Part shown: positions 45,321 to 57,760 of the stretch, piece by piece
Numbering within the stretch: position 1 is the first letter of the stretch
How the letters are laid out: every line of letters begins with the position of its first letter
Assembly: GCA_014925825.1 (NCBI GenBank)
Contig: JACGCK010000174.1
Span: 30,820-94,819, forward strand
Length of the DNA: 64,000 bases
Direction: 5' to 3'
From: Pholiota molesta
Lineage: Eukaryota > Basidiomycota > Agaricomycetes > Agaricales > Strophariaceae
The notes under the pieces: model-generated
The model's input: the letters and a program-made list of their open reading frames with translations, nothing else
Databases searched by the model: none
Told to the model about the DNA's origin: nothing
Made by a program: the position numbers and the translations under genes

Positions 45321-45985
45321 TCATTGAAACTGACGAAAATCACAATTGAAGCCGATATGCAATATCCCAGCTTCAGGAGGAGGAATTAAAAATGCAGCAC
45401 TGTAATCAAGCAAATCGCACTGCTTCTGCGGAAGGTAGTTATGGATAATACCCAATGATCTACGTAAACGAACGAATGCGTCCAGGTTAATCCAAACGAG
45501 ACCTTTGTCCGTTTCAGCATTGAAATCGACAGCCAAATAGCATGCTACTGGAGTAGATGTACGCTTACCTGGAACTGTATCGGCACATAGGTGACCTTCA
45601 AAGTTTCAATTTCACCGACCATTCCAAATTGAGTGAACACAGCAGCCCTGCTACTGCTAGCATTTAAATTGACAGGAATTTAAATCGATAAGAACCAATG
45701 TCGATGAGGATGAGGCTCGGATGTGACCAAACATCCTGTCAAAGCTACGTATGCTGCTGCTTACGGGACTGAATAAAGAAGCCCAAAGAAGTGCTCCAGT
45801 AGAACCGCAGACGGATATCTCGGGAAGTTGCATGTCACACGCGGCGAATCTACAAAAAATGGAGTTAGAGTTGGATAAGGCAAAACATGTTGCGTTCGGA
45901 CTTACATAGAGCGACGAAAAGGGCTGCTGGTCAATGTGCACTGTGAATTGGAAACGAGGGAGGTGAGGGAAACAGGTAGCATCTG
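45321..45985 (-). CDS. Hypothetical multi-exon protein, 5' end unresolved
   Basis: Several exon-like pieces in order, flanked by splice consensus. They are FQFTVHIDQQPFSSLY (donor GTAAGT at about 45904); FAACDMQLPEISVCGSTGA...LFSP (45844-45768, donor GTAAGC); AAVFTQFGMVGEIETLKVTYV (about 45645-45570, donor GTAAGC); and a last piece ending SAAFLIPPPEAGILHIGF...QFQ with stop at 45321. I could not find a start codon that joins in phase, and the last junction is one base uncertain. There is no signal peptide or known domain. It could be a small conserved fungal protein or a decaying gene. Confidence 0.35.
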
Positions 45986-47032
45986 AGGAGTTTCTGCTGA
46001 GCCATATCGTAGGAACTTCTCGTCATCCGAATGCAAGCATGAGCCCCCAGCAGCCCAATATAAGTTTGAGAGCCCTCAGAGCTTCAGCGTTCTGAATCAG
46101 CTGTCCTTCAAAAAGCCCGAAGGATACGCAACAAATCATGCTTGACGCGTTCGGGAGACCTTATTTCTTTAATTGATAAACCTGATGGGAAGCTTAAGTC
46201 TGAGCCATTGATGCCATTACCTCAGGCTAGCTATTCATGCGCCATTTACATATATATGTACAGCTCCAGTTTTCTCGATGATTCGAGAGCGGAGAGTTTA
46301 TCTCGAGAGAATCCCGTTAGCGCTTGCTCTTGCTTTTAAAAGCCGCCTGCCGAACTGATATCAGTTGGTGGAGCCGAGAAACTGACAGATGTTGAGTCGT
46401 TGTGTTCGTTTCGGAGAGCTTGAGGCATGGAAAGGTTGCCTGTTTTACTGGTCAAGAGGGTGCCAATGGAATAGAATAACATGCGCTGACGATGATGACG
46501 GTACCTTTCAATGTTGGACGTCGTTGTGCAGCTCAAGGGGGCATACGTAATCAACAAACCGGGAACTACCGACAGTCAAGCGTGTTCGACTCAAACGCGC
46601 CTCATCGTTTCCAACGTCCATCACCACTCCTTTCTCGTTCCATAAGAACAAGCTCTCATCGATTCGCCCTATTAATTATCTACACCGATGGAGAGAATGT
46701 GCAAACCTGTCGGGCACTTGAGTCGTTTGGGCTGATCTGAAAGTTTTGTGTTTTGGACGAATGAATGGAATGAATAAGGCATGGCCTTCCTGCTGATCCG
46801 GAAGTGCTTCTCTTGTACCAGCACGCTATAGTGCGAATTTCGTCTCTGCAGAAAATCAACCAACAAAAAAATGAATAAAGAGTCGAAGAGGTTTGGGTGA
46901 TGCCGCTCGGCGCTTCGGCATAGGCCGACTAGGCGCCCACGCCAGAAAATTGACATTCATCTCTGTTCTGAACTTACCACTGTTGAAATTGCTCTCCTGT
47001 TGAAATTGCTCTCAAAAACGCTGTCAGGATAG
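45986..47032. other. Intergenic region, nothing recognised
   Basis: About 1 kb up to the DUF1308 start. GTTGAAATTGCTCTC is duplicated in tandem at about 46983-47012. No gene supported. Confidence 0.4.
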
Positions 47033-49183
47033 ATGGCTCATCCTGAGCTTCACTCTATCCGCACACTTCTGTCTCAAATACTTGATCAGATTGCCAATTT
47101 CAAGCCGCTCACTGCCCGGCCCCCGATTCTGGACTCTTCATATGACTTTACAGGCGAAGCGACAGGCGAGAACCAATGGCTGCACCAAGAGAACGTGCCA
47201 GGGCTCAAAAAGCTGAAGGAAAACATCAAGATTGACCTAGGCGTCTTGGAGAAGGTGATTTTCCGCTCCAAAACCGATATCGTATCCGTTGTCCATCTAA
47301 CATGCTTCCAGTAGTTTCTCGAGGACCCGAACTGTGTCAATCTCCCACCGTTATCGACAAACGCCCCGTATCTCATTGCAGTGTGGAACGAGGTTGTGTG
47401 TGCACCTCCGCCCACTGTGTCGATCTTCACAACTTTTCATGTCACAACTACTGAGAAGGCTGGGAAGAAAGGCGAAAAGAACCTTGTACCGGGCGTTAAA
47501 GTCGATGTGGTGGCGGACAATGGGCGTCGTTGGATTCGGGTTAATACGTGCGTTCCTCTTCATATCAGCTTAATCGTCGACTGATTTTTCTACTAGAGTA
47601 AAAACTCGCGAATGCTCTCAGAATTCCGGGAGATTGACTCCTACTTGACGGACTCCGATGGAGAATCAGACGACAGCGAATGGAACGACATCGACAGGCC
47701 ATCCCTCGCGCAGAAGGAATTCGACAACTCCATACTTCGTATGGGGCGATCCCTTCTCAAAGCCGCACAGGCCAACCCCATCGAGGGCACGACAGAGATC
47801 CCGAAAATCACCCTCCGCCTAACGCGCCTGAACCCAACCTCCAACGACGACGGAACGCAGCCAGACCCGCGCATAGCGCAGACCATCTTTATGCTGAAAG
47901 AAATGGGCATCGAGGTCGCGTTGGGCGAGCGCGCGCCCACCGAGATCCCGGAGCCGTTGCCCATCGCGGAACCCGCAGATGCCGCCCCGATTACCTTCCT
48001 GCCCACACGCAACATCAACCTCGATCTGTCCGTGCTCATCGCCCTCATTTCTGACCTCACGCACGCGCCACTCCCCCGCAGCATCGAGCACGCGAACCGG
48101 CGCTTCGTGCCGCCGCAGGAGTACCGCGAGTGGAAGGTGAAGCGCATGGCCATGATCAGGAAGGATACGAGTGCTCCTGACCATAACACTACCGCGAGCA
48201 AGGATGGCACGGTGCTGGAGTCGGACATCAACGAGCTTCCAAACGATTTGATCAAGCATGCGCGGGCGCTGACGACCCAGCTTCTCCAGGAGATGAGCAA
48301 GGGCCTGCTGCAGGAGGTGCATGACCGGATTGCGTCGTCCGTGTCGTTGGAGTCGATTGGGGGCTTGAACGCGACCAACGGGTCATCGGGGAATGTGGTT
48401 TTTTGGACGACGGCGGAGGCACGCGACCGGTGCCTCCGCATCGTGTCTAAAATCGGAGGCGTCCACGAGAAACGCAGGGCACGGGCATTGTTTTGCTTGA
48501 GCCCAACCTCCTCTGATATCGGCGCTGGCGCAGAGATACCGCTGGAAGAGGCAGAGAAATTGTACTGGCAGGACTCCCGTTTTCCGGCCAGGTTCATCCC
48601 GCTCTTACCCATCCGGATCTTCCCTGCCTCCTCCCCGCAGGCTGCGGCAACCCTTGAACTGGACCAGCGCGCCCAGCAGTCTGCGTTTGGCGTCTCCCTT
48701 AGTCGCGTGTGTAGTGACATATTGGCACAGGAGACCATTCCACATCCCCACTCGCTGCCCGATCACAGCACTGACGCTGGCACCACCATCTCGCTCAGCT
48801 CTTCCCCGTCTTCTTCCCTGCCGCCCGCGCCCTCTACAGAAGCACCCTACTCTCCCGAGATCCAACGCGCGTCTGTAACCAAAGCCAACCCGCGGCTGAC
48901 CGCGCATACCGTGCAGAGCATGGGGCTGGGCGCGCGGCTCGGGTGGACGACGCTCACCGCGAACCGCTCGAGCGTGAAGGCCATACTGCGCGAGCTCAAG
49001 GCTGCACGGACTGCTGGGCGGTTGGGGGTGGACCAGCAGAATGACGACGGGATGCGGGATGGGGGTGGGAAGCGGAAGAGGGATGCGCGGGGGGAGATGG
49101 CGATGATGGCTGCTATTTGGATTGTTGACCCACGCAGTCTGGCGGAGGGTATGTCGAGTTTTCCTGCTGCTGATGAGTCTTGA
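47033..49183 (+). CDS. DUF1308-domain protein (C7orf25-like)
   Basis: Exons are 47033-47254, 47315-47547 and about 47599-49183 (roughly 670 residues). The N-terminal part (ELHSIRTLLSQILDQI, ENVPGLKKLKENIKIDLGVL) and NLPPLSTNAPYLIAVWNEVV match the N-terminal domain of this family. RRWIRVNT...KNSRMLSEFREIDSYLTDSD is a well-conserved junction. The C-terminal region holds ITFLPTRNINLDLSVLIALI and the last conserved helix GWTTLTANRSSVKAILRELK, split by a low-complexity Ser/Pro segment. The function of the family is unknown. The second intron needs the later AG (CTAGAG, exon start 47599) to keep frame; with the earlier AG one A would be missing from the AAAAA run. No signal peptide or membrane helix, so intracellular. 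Confidence 0.8.
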
Positions 49184-49929
49184 TCTATCGGCGTGTATGT
49201 GTAATAGGAGAATGTAAGCATTACTTCAGTTCCAAGTTGAGTGTGTAACAGTAATCAACTTTGTGAGAAATTAAATCCCGACTACTTGTATGAAAATTGA
49301 ATATGATCATCTTTTAAGTGAGGTATGAACGTAGCTTATTCGATGGTTTGGAGAGCTGCTGGAGGCGGGACTTGCGCAGAAATATTGTGTAGATCGCGAA
49401 TACAAATAACGCGACATCTCCTTGAGCATTTTCTGACGACCTAGACACGCTAGATCTGTGTGCAATGTGAATACATACTTCAAATCTAAGTTTTGTTTCG
49501 TTCTCTGTTGAATGAAAATATTCTATTGTGTATTGATTTGTATATGCATAGCGTTAAATCGTGATGTAATGGATTAGGAATACTGACTGGAAACGATGCC
49601 AGTGTATCGCGCGGAGAAGAGAGACGAGAAGGACTTGAGTTAGTATGTAGCGTGTGTCATGCAAAGCAAGGCGGCAAGGTATCGACAAACCAAAACAACA
49701 GAAGAGCGACCAGGAGCAGATAACGAAAAGATATAAGTAAAGATATAGAGATAATGGTAAAAGCACCGATCCATGAAAAGAGAGAGAGAGAGAGAGAGAA
49801 AACCCGTCCGCAATCAAAGAACAAATTTAAAGCATGAGAACAAAAATGAGAACGAGCCAAGCCACATCATCGTGTCCGCCATTGGCCCCTTCAGCCACAC
49901 GTCACAGACGCGCCGTAGTCCACACCTTC
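49184..49929. other. Intergenic gap with microsatellite
   Basis: AT-rich gap between convergent genes. A perfect (AG)n run occupies 49779-49799. Confidence 0.5.
49779..49799. repeat. (AG)n microsatellite
   Basis: Ten AG dinucleotides in a row; simple-sequence repeat in the 3' flank. Confidence 0.8.
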
Positions 49930-52115
49930 TCACCTCGCCACTACATCCTCCACGGCGGGCCTCGCCGGAACGACCGTAGCATCCGTGGGCTCAAGGGCGT
50001 GCGCACCGCCCATCCTCGGCGTACCTAGCGCGCTTTGATCACCACCCTCCGTTCCGTACCCACTGCCGCCCCCGGCCTCGCCGTCGTCTGCGTCGTAGAA
50101 GTCCTCTGCATCAGATGCTGACACTGTTGGGTCTTTCGACCGCCTTGAGAGCGAGGCCGATCCCGTTGGGGAAGTCTGCTGGGACCGCGCAGACAGGCCG
50201 AGACTCTCGATCGCGGTCGCGTAGCTCGCTGTAGAGCGGACGCTCGCGTGCAGATCTGAAGAGGGCGACAAGAGTGCACCGAATTCCGACGCAGGCTGGG
50301 ATGGTTTGACCGTGGATGTGGTAGAGGTGACGGTCGACGAGGCGTATACCGACTGGGAGTTGCGTGTTTTGGGAGTGATGGTGGACGAGCCTTGAGGCTC
50401 TGACGATGATGCTTCAGCGTCAGCATGCTCTGACTGTGGAATTGTGGTTGGCGGAGATGATGACTGAGCGGGAGGGATGGTATCTATCTCCGACGAGCCT
50501 TCGCCGGCTGACTCATGTACGGGCCTAGACCCTGAGCCCGACGGTGTCGGCAGGCCCACAGCCTCCTCAAACTCAGGTGGCGGGCCTGACGAGTCCAAAT
50601 CGACCCTCGACGTCGACGCAAAGCGCACCGCCTCCTCTCCATATGGCACCCCGAAGCGCGATACATGCTCACGCGACGAGATCACGCGCAACTGCTCGGG
50701 GGTGGGCCCCGTCTTCGGGTACGTGAACTCAGTCCGCGTCAGCGTGTGGCTTAGCGGCGCGGAGATTGAATGCAGCGAGATCATCGACGGCGATGTGAGG
50801 GCGTTCGGTGACGACGGCCGCATCGAAGACAACGTGTGTGTCGAGCGCTGTCGGGAGAGCGTGCGGAATATCGAGTTCGTGGTGCGGTGCGATGCGCGGC
50901 TCGTAGACTCACGTCCGTGCGATACCGCAGAGAGCGCGGAGCCACTGGAATCATTGCGGGCGTGTCTGATAGAAACGGGCGTTGTTGCGTGCGAGACGAT
51001 GGACATGCGGTTTAGCAGCGAACGGAACCCCGAGCGTCTGTTCATACTCGCCGGCGCGGCATCTGTTTCTGCAGGTGTTGGGTCTGCTGGAGTACTCTGT
51101 GGCTGAGCGTTGGACTCCGGGCTCTCAGGCTCCACAACCTCGAAATAGGGCGGTGCTTCTCCCCTTGGGTCAGCCTCGGCGACGGCGGAGGCACTGTCAG
51201 TGCTATTATTGGTGTCCACCCGCATCAAGGAACTCAATTCGTGCGATTCCGCGTTGCTGGCACGTCGCGGGCGCCCATCGTGGTCCTCAGATATCGGCAG
51301 GTGTTGCATTGATATATCCCCTTGATATGGGTCGTCCGGGTTGAGCAGAGGCACGTCATGCTGCGATGTCGGCATGGGTGAGTATCGGGAGACTTGTGAA
51401 TGATCAATCGAGAGCGAAGACTCGTTATCAGCGGACTGCCGAACGACGGCGGTGGGCATTGCAGCATCCTCCATATCGCGACCACTGTGTAGTGATAACA
51501 TCATAAGTCCTGGTTAAGCGCTCGTGTGCTATCCATACGTACCGGAAGATAACGAGCTCCTCGTCACCCGGCTCTTTATTGTACGCCGGCAGCGACGTCA
51601 CTGACATCTGCGAGGGCGTGCGGCGTGGACGGCGAGCACGACGGGTGGTAACGGGTGCAGCCTGGCTCTGGCCATTATTGATGGTCCCAGCAAGCTGTTC
51701 CGCGGTTAATTCGCGCGGGGCCCCTGTTTGTGCAAGCCCCGCTGTGGGTGCTGCCCCGGTGAGTGAAAATCCTGATATGGCCCTTCGTAGAGAGGCTTTG
51801 GAGGAAAAAACGACCAGAAAAAATATGAATATGCAAAACACAAGGATTGGCACCTGTCATCCATTCTCAATGTCGGTCTATCGTTGGAGTGGGATAGGCT
51901 GGACGCACCCATATCTTTTTGCTCATCGACATCCCTGGCCCATCGTCGCCCAAATTTCGTTGCCGCAGCCCATTGGTCCCCGTCGGCGTTGCTGTGACGT
52001 CCTGAACGGAGTCAAAGCCTAAAATGAGAAGCACAAGTTGAACAGGCAGGCGACGTAGCACAGGTTGACCTGGTGATTGTGTCAGAGCATGAACATTGTG
52101 ATGTGCATTGTTCAT
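49930..52115 (-). CDS. Single-pass membrane protein with long Ser-rich disordered tail
   Basis: Three exons, all in phase: 52115-51909, 51853-51543 and 51484-49930 (about 690 residues). The N-terminus has RRLPVQLVLLILGFDSV and a polar segment. Then comes one strong membrane helix split by the first intron (IWVPILVFCIFIFFLVVF), followed by SSKASLRRAISGF. A basic RRARRPRRTPSQM stretch leads to PAYNKEPGDEELVIFR, and the remaining ~500 residues are Ser/Thr/Pro-rich and probably disordered and cytosolic (or exposed). Islands of order include GEAPPYFEVVEPESP (a PPxY-type motif), RTEFTYPKTGPTPEQLRVIS and HVSRFGVPYGEEAV. PPxY motifs recruit Nedd4/Rsp5 ubiquitin ligases, so an arrestin-like adaptor role is conceivable, but I do not recognise the family. 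Earlier in-frame Met codons exist at 52202 and 52175. Confidence 0.7.
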
Positions 52116-52202
52116 GGATGTTATCGTCGTCGTTGTACGGAGTTCGTGGCGGTCATGAGGTCGTGCAATGTACATGAAGGAGGAGAAGGAAGGAAGGATC
52201 AA

Positions 52203-54580
52203 GGGCTCAAGCTACTTCCACGGCGTTTAGCAGGACCTTGCTGACACATTTCTGATAACGTCATGTCATTATCTCAAGGTTCTGGTCAAAGCTTCAACAT
52301 GATTTCTTTATACCAACATGAACTGAAAACAAATAAAATTGAACTGGGACGCAATGCGGTGTCAACCCAATTTTCATAGTAAATTTTGCAGTTGTATATA
52401 CAGTGAAAATCAAGTGAAAAGGCCATCAAACAACCATGCTGTGCACTTTGCTCATTAACCTCTTCTGTCACCGACGCACCGGCGGGGCGCTGCCAGTTGA
52501 AACGTAAGCAAATGGAGGCAAATGGTGGACTTATCAAGTATGTGTCACCGAAGTTCTGACCGGACGGAGGTCTCCAGAAGGGGCAGGAAGTGGGCCGGCC
52601 ACTTACGCAGCCTCTACTTACTATGCGGCGACGCTACGCCGAGATGTTCGTCCAAAACGAATGGCGAAAAGTGCGAAAGAATTGAGCTAGATCGTACAGA
52701 ACCTCAAAAAATATTGAAGAAATTACGAGTATCAGATATTACACACGGATCCCCTTACCGATGTCTTCTGACCACAATAACAATATGTTATAGGTCTGCA
52801 ACTTAGAAGAGACGTCGAGGCTTCACTGAAGTCCCAAGTGTCCAATACATAGTGCAGGACAACGACCGAACCTTCTTGCGTTCTTTGGAAAGTATTCCGA
52901 CGAATTTCGAGCATCTTTCGATGTCCTCATTTTTGTTGTCGCTTTCGATTTTGGTCTTTTTGGGAATCGTGAACTGTTGCGCATTCAGATGATGTACTTG
53001 TATGATCCTTCGTATAGGCTTAATTCAATGCATGATCAATCTGGCAGCAGAAAAGAGCTTTACATAACAAAACATACCTGGAGAACTGTCGTCAGTCTGA
53101 TTATGGGTTTTTTTTGTGCAGAACGTCGCTATCTTGATTGAAAACTCCGAATATTTTCCAAAACCAAGCTAAACTAGGAGAATTTGTTTCCATTCGGACT
53201 CATAATATCAAATGGCGTCCAAATTATAGTTAACGCTGAACAGCAGTGGTTACAAGAGAAGACAGTGCGTTATTTTGACATTTTTGCTGCCTATAATTGT
53301 TTGTACCAGCGCACACCATCGGTTAAGAGGCTGCTTTCCTTGATCGACATGAATTATGATATATACTGCTCGCACAACACGCACTAAAAACATGTAAGCA
53401 ATGGTAATGGTCTCGATAATTGGGGACCAGCGCAACTGTCTAATACGAGAGATAGAACACAAGTCGAGGGAGTATGTAGAAGCAATATTATACAAAGTAT
53501 TACTTTGCAATGGATTTTCTCAGCCGTACGCTTGGCACATCGACAGAACTGTACTTCTAAATTACGATATGCGGTAAGTCGGCGATGCATGCGCAATAGA
53601 CTCAGCTGACCTTCCAAAGCATGCTCCTCTCACTGTTAGGCTCTCACCGGCAAAGCTTGTTGCCTATTGCGTGGATGTCTTCGTTGGATGCATATTTTTA
53701 TCGCTTGCGATACACAATCCAAAATAGACGATACTGGCAATACCAGAAGAAGTAATAAGTCTTGCACCCGCTACTTATGTATGGAAACATGTAGAAAGCC
53801 AGGGTCCTAATTTATGTGAAATTTGTTGTCTTGTCCACCTCCGCGTCGGGATCATTAAATAAAAGGCTACATGATCATTGATCTGCTGCAAATACTTACT
53901 CTACGTTCTTGCTACGTTCAGAAAGCCATATTTGAATGTAATTGAAGTGTTAGACGTGTCCATCACACGACGATCTCCTTAAAAAGACACATGGACTTTA
54001 CAGTATCGACCATGCATGGATCAAGCACTTTGCTCAATGTTGTCCTGATCGTGACTTTGCCTTGACGACTTTGCCAACTTGAACGGTTGAATCAAATTGA
54101 ACGTCGTTCACAAGAACAGGGGCGGCGGGAAGGAGCGGGCCGCCCGCCTTCCCACAGGGCGGTGCCGCTCAACTGGTCCTCTCTTCCTCACCACCAACAT
54201 ACACACGACTTGCACACGACCTTCTGGAAACGCACCCGAGGCTCGAGCGCGAGATAAGGAGTCCTTTTTCTCAGCACGTCGTTTCCATATGGCGCTATTC
54301 TCGTGATGCGTTTTTTCGCGCTGAAAAGCGAGACGGGGCTAAGCCACATCGTTATCGCGACATTCGTGGGTGTCGATGCTCAGACGGTCTTAAAGGCCCT
54401 TTATCAACGTTATGAACGCACATGGCACCGCGCTATTCTGGATTGTGACCACGCTTGGGATATTCTTGGGAGTTGGGTCGTTTGATAAAGGCCACGAAAA
54501 AGAAAGGGAAATGCTGGCAGACCTTCTGCACATTTAATCTTATAAGGGAAGCTTCCTCTATTATCTGCCTTCGTCTGGGA
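52203..54580. other. Gene-poor region
   Basis: About 2.4 kb without a supported gene. Small ORFs (for example 52522-52806 plus and 53250-53510 minus) lack features. Much of it is AT-rich. The end is the promoter of the S41 peptidase gene, GC-rich around 54115-54180. Confidence 0.4.
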
Positions 54581-57529
54581 ATGCTTTCACTCCGCCGTCT
54601 CTTGCTGCTCTTTGGAGCAGCATATCCTTGGCTGGCTGCTGCAGCGCCTTCTGCGGCGTCCGACCCCTGTGCAAAAATCGCTGGCCTCACGTTTGCACCC
54701 CCTGCAGACGCGCTTGCGTGCTACAAGGCTTTTCCATTCAACCAAACTCTGTTCGAAAATGTTCTAGACAACATGGATCGCGTCTTCGACTTTTACAGTT
54801 TTGAGGAGTACTATTTGAACTCGCCTCCGCCCTTCCAGGAGTCCACAAATAATATCCGTGCGACGCTAGCTAAAATCAGGAAAACAAAGTTCGAGGTTTG
54901 TTGAGTCTTTACTAGGATCGTTGATGAAAAAATATTGAATGCTCTCGTAGACGGATTATGACTTCAACAAGGCCTTGTATGACTTTACCACTCAACTGAA
55001 CGATGGACATACCCGTATGTTAGATGTCATTTCCCAAAAAGAAAAAGCTAACTGATTCTTCTGCAGGATATTTCCCGACATGTTACAACGCATTCCAGAA
55101 TATCCTCCCTGCCCCAGTCATCAGTCTCGACGTAAACGGTGTCTCCAACGTCTATATCGCCCCCGACTCTGTCGAACTGATCAACCTATTGGGCACCAGC
55201 TTCACGAGCTTCTTCACGCAGCTAGGGTTTGACTGGCAGCGGCTCGCAGGTGCCAAGGTGCTCGAGATCGAAGGGATGGATGCCTACGCATACGTTGACC
55301 TCATCGCGAAGACGGTCTCGGGTAATTACCTCGACCACGGCGTGCGCGTAAACTCTGTGTTCACGAGCTACCGCATCTCCGGCACGGCCTTCTCCCAGCG
55401 GATTGGCGACCTTGCCGGCCCGACGGACGTCACTCGTACTTCGCTGACCTTCAAGTTGATCCCTGTTGGATCGACTAAAGTCGAGACGGTGTCTGTCCCT
55501 TACCTGGCTAGCTACGGTGGCGGCCCCTTCACTGATAGCGCATCATTGTAAGCTCTGCCATTCTGCTCGCATTTGGATTTGTCTGATTTCAATTATACAG
55601 CTGGGCCGTAAATTGTGTTGCCAACGCCGCAACAAATGGTGTGGACCTCCGTCAACAAGGAAATCTTCCCAACAATGCGAAAAAAATCCAAAGACGGGCG
55701 AAGGCGAATATCGTCGACGGTCTGTTATCTAAAGCCGTGGGACTCCCAGCGCCGTTCCTGCCTACGGCACCTCCGGTCGAGGGGAGCGAGGACGTTATCA
55801 AGTCGTTCATATTACCTGGCAACAAAACGGGCGTCGTAAGTAGCCAATCACATGTTTTTCTTGGTAAATACTTTACCTCTGACGTCTGTTTAGATGTTTG
55901 TAGGCTCATTCTCGCCGAACGACTTTGATCAATTCCAATTTGACGTTGTTGCTACCACTGCGGCTTTCAAAGCTGCCGGGGTCACTCAGCTGCTTATCGA
56001 TCTGACTAACAACGGAGGCAAGTCTATATATGACTGCGTCGCTGAACAAATATACTGACTATCTCTACTAGGTGGCTTCGTATGTCTCGGTCAGTTTTTG
56101 CACCAATTCCTGGCTGGATCGCAGATCGGTTATCCGTGAGTTGTCATGAGCTTTCCGATGCTATGTTAAATGACTCCTATCGCAGGGGATTCCAATCGAC
56201 GCAACGTGGAAACCCACTAGCTCAGAAGATCGTCGCTGCCCACGTCGCAATGGGTGCGAACGATATTGGGACCTTCTATAGCCCGGATAACTGTAAGCAT
56301 GTCCTCTAAATAATCTCCATTAGAGGGCGATATTCATCATGTGCTCATGATCTACTAGGGGCGTTCTTGAACGACACGATTATGCCTGTGACTTTTAACT
56401 ACGATAAACCGACGGTACCGTTTGTCGTCAATGGAAAACTCGACCCTACTTCCCAACGCTTCCATGTCAGCCCACATATTCAAGTTTCACATTTTCAAGT
56501 TTGGGATCCTGATGCTTCTTTTTGCAGGATACTTGCACCGAAGAGTTCACGCAACTCATCCCTACGACGCCGCCGTTCGACTTAAGGTCGGTCATTCTGA
56601 TTTACCCAATGCAGCTCGTTAATCTCGTATTCGATTGCCAATAGCAAAGTCGCCATCGGTAAGTTATAAACCTTTTCCAATACATAATGGGGGCAGTATC
56701 TGACATTCTATACCCATCATCTCATAGTGAGCAACGGCGACTGTGCCTCCACTTGTGCCATGTTCAGCACCCTCATGTTCGAGCGTCACCGCACCAAGAT
56801 CGCTGTCTTTGGCGGCAAGCCGGGCGAAGTCATGGAGTATAAGGGTATGGCTGGGAATCAGGTACTGGAGTGGTCCGATCTCGACACGGAGATTAAGTCT
56901 GTTGGACTGCAAAATGTGAGTGTTTTTTCTGTGCAACCGTTATTAGGAACTGTAATCTTATAAGATGATATCATAGGACCCATTAGCACCTCCTGACTTG
57001 TGAGTACTGGTTCCTGGCCCGAGTGTTGCTTATTGTCGCTGACTCGCTTGGCGGTGATGTAGGCTGGTGAACTCGAATTTCAGGTCTGTCGTTGCCGTGT
57101 CCAGTAGCCATGCGCTGAACTGACGAATTTACTTACCTCCACAGACATAATTGGAGGACTGGTACGTATACATATATTTTGAAGAATAACCCAATTTGAC
57201 GTAACATGTATGTGAAGCTTGGAGCTTCCTCGACGAAACACGCCCGATAGGTATGTGTCTTAACATGCGACGGGGATCAGAAAGGCTGATATCCTACTTT
57301 CTACTCAGCATATGTATCAGAGCTCCCGTTATGTACGCCCATTTAAACTCTATATCCCGTTTAGTCATGCTCAATGATAACTACAGTACGATTCCCATAC
57401 ACCAACGAAACTTATAACAACCCACAAAATCTGTGGACCTTCGCGTATGTCTACTCCCTTTACTTTATATTTATATATGCTGAAATACAATATTCACCTT
57501 CGAATAGCACCTCGAAGCTGTTTGGATGA
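54581..57529 (+). CDS. Secreted S41-family peptidase-like protein
   Basis: I could thread 18 exons with matching phases: 54581-54895, 54951-55014, 55067-55547, 55601-55835, 55894-56017, 56072-56135, 56186-56292, 56359-56465, 56528-56586, 56615-56658, 56728-56915, 56977-56999, 57063-57083, 57145-57161, 57218-57250, 57309-57332, 57386-57444 and 57508-57529. The signal peptide is MLSLRRLLLLFGAAYPWLAA. The body has LYDFTTQLNDGHTRYFPTCY, an S41 tail-protease domain around FDVVATTAAFKAAGVTQLLI, DLTNNGGGFVCLG, and the catalytic-serine strand VAIVSNGDCASTCAMFS. The end is FRFPYTNETYNNPQNLWTF. Family members are extracellular in mushrooms; substrates are unknown. One intron (56018-56071) has a GC-AG boundary (G|GCAAGT), needed to give NNGGGF. 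Exons of 17-24 nt occur near the end. Confidence 0.85.
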
Positions 57530-57760
57530 ACTTTTCGTGTTCGAGATACATCCGCGCGCCCCTGTTATCTTATTTTTGTTCTGTTTTGGCTGAATTCACG
57601 CATGCCGAAATTATACTCTCGCAAGATGTTCTACCGACACAGCTATACATATATATATATATAGTGGACACATTTTGCCAAAAATTCTGACGTCCAGATT
57701 GCTACAGCAGATTACGAAGAAGTCCTATGATACATGTACATTCAATCTTGTCCCCAGAAA
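57530..57760. other. Short gap between convergent genes
   Basis: Contains a (TA)n run at about 57644-57662 in shared 3' flank. Confidence 0.5.

Noticed and set aside
47641..48738. 365-codon minus-strand ORF
   Set aside because: Lies fully antisense to the well-supported DUF1308 exon; no domain and a composition expected from a coding shadow.
50477..51106. 209-codon plus-strand ORF
   Set aside because: Antisense to the Ser-rich membrane protein; low-complexity mirror.
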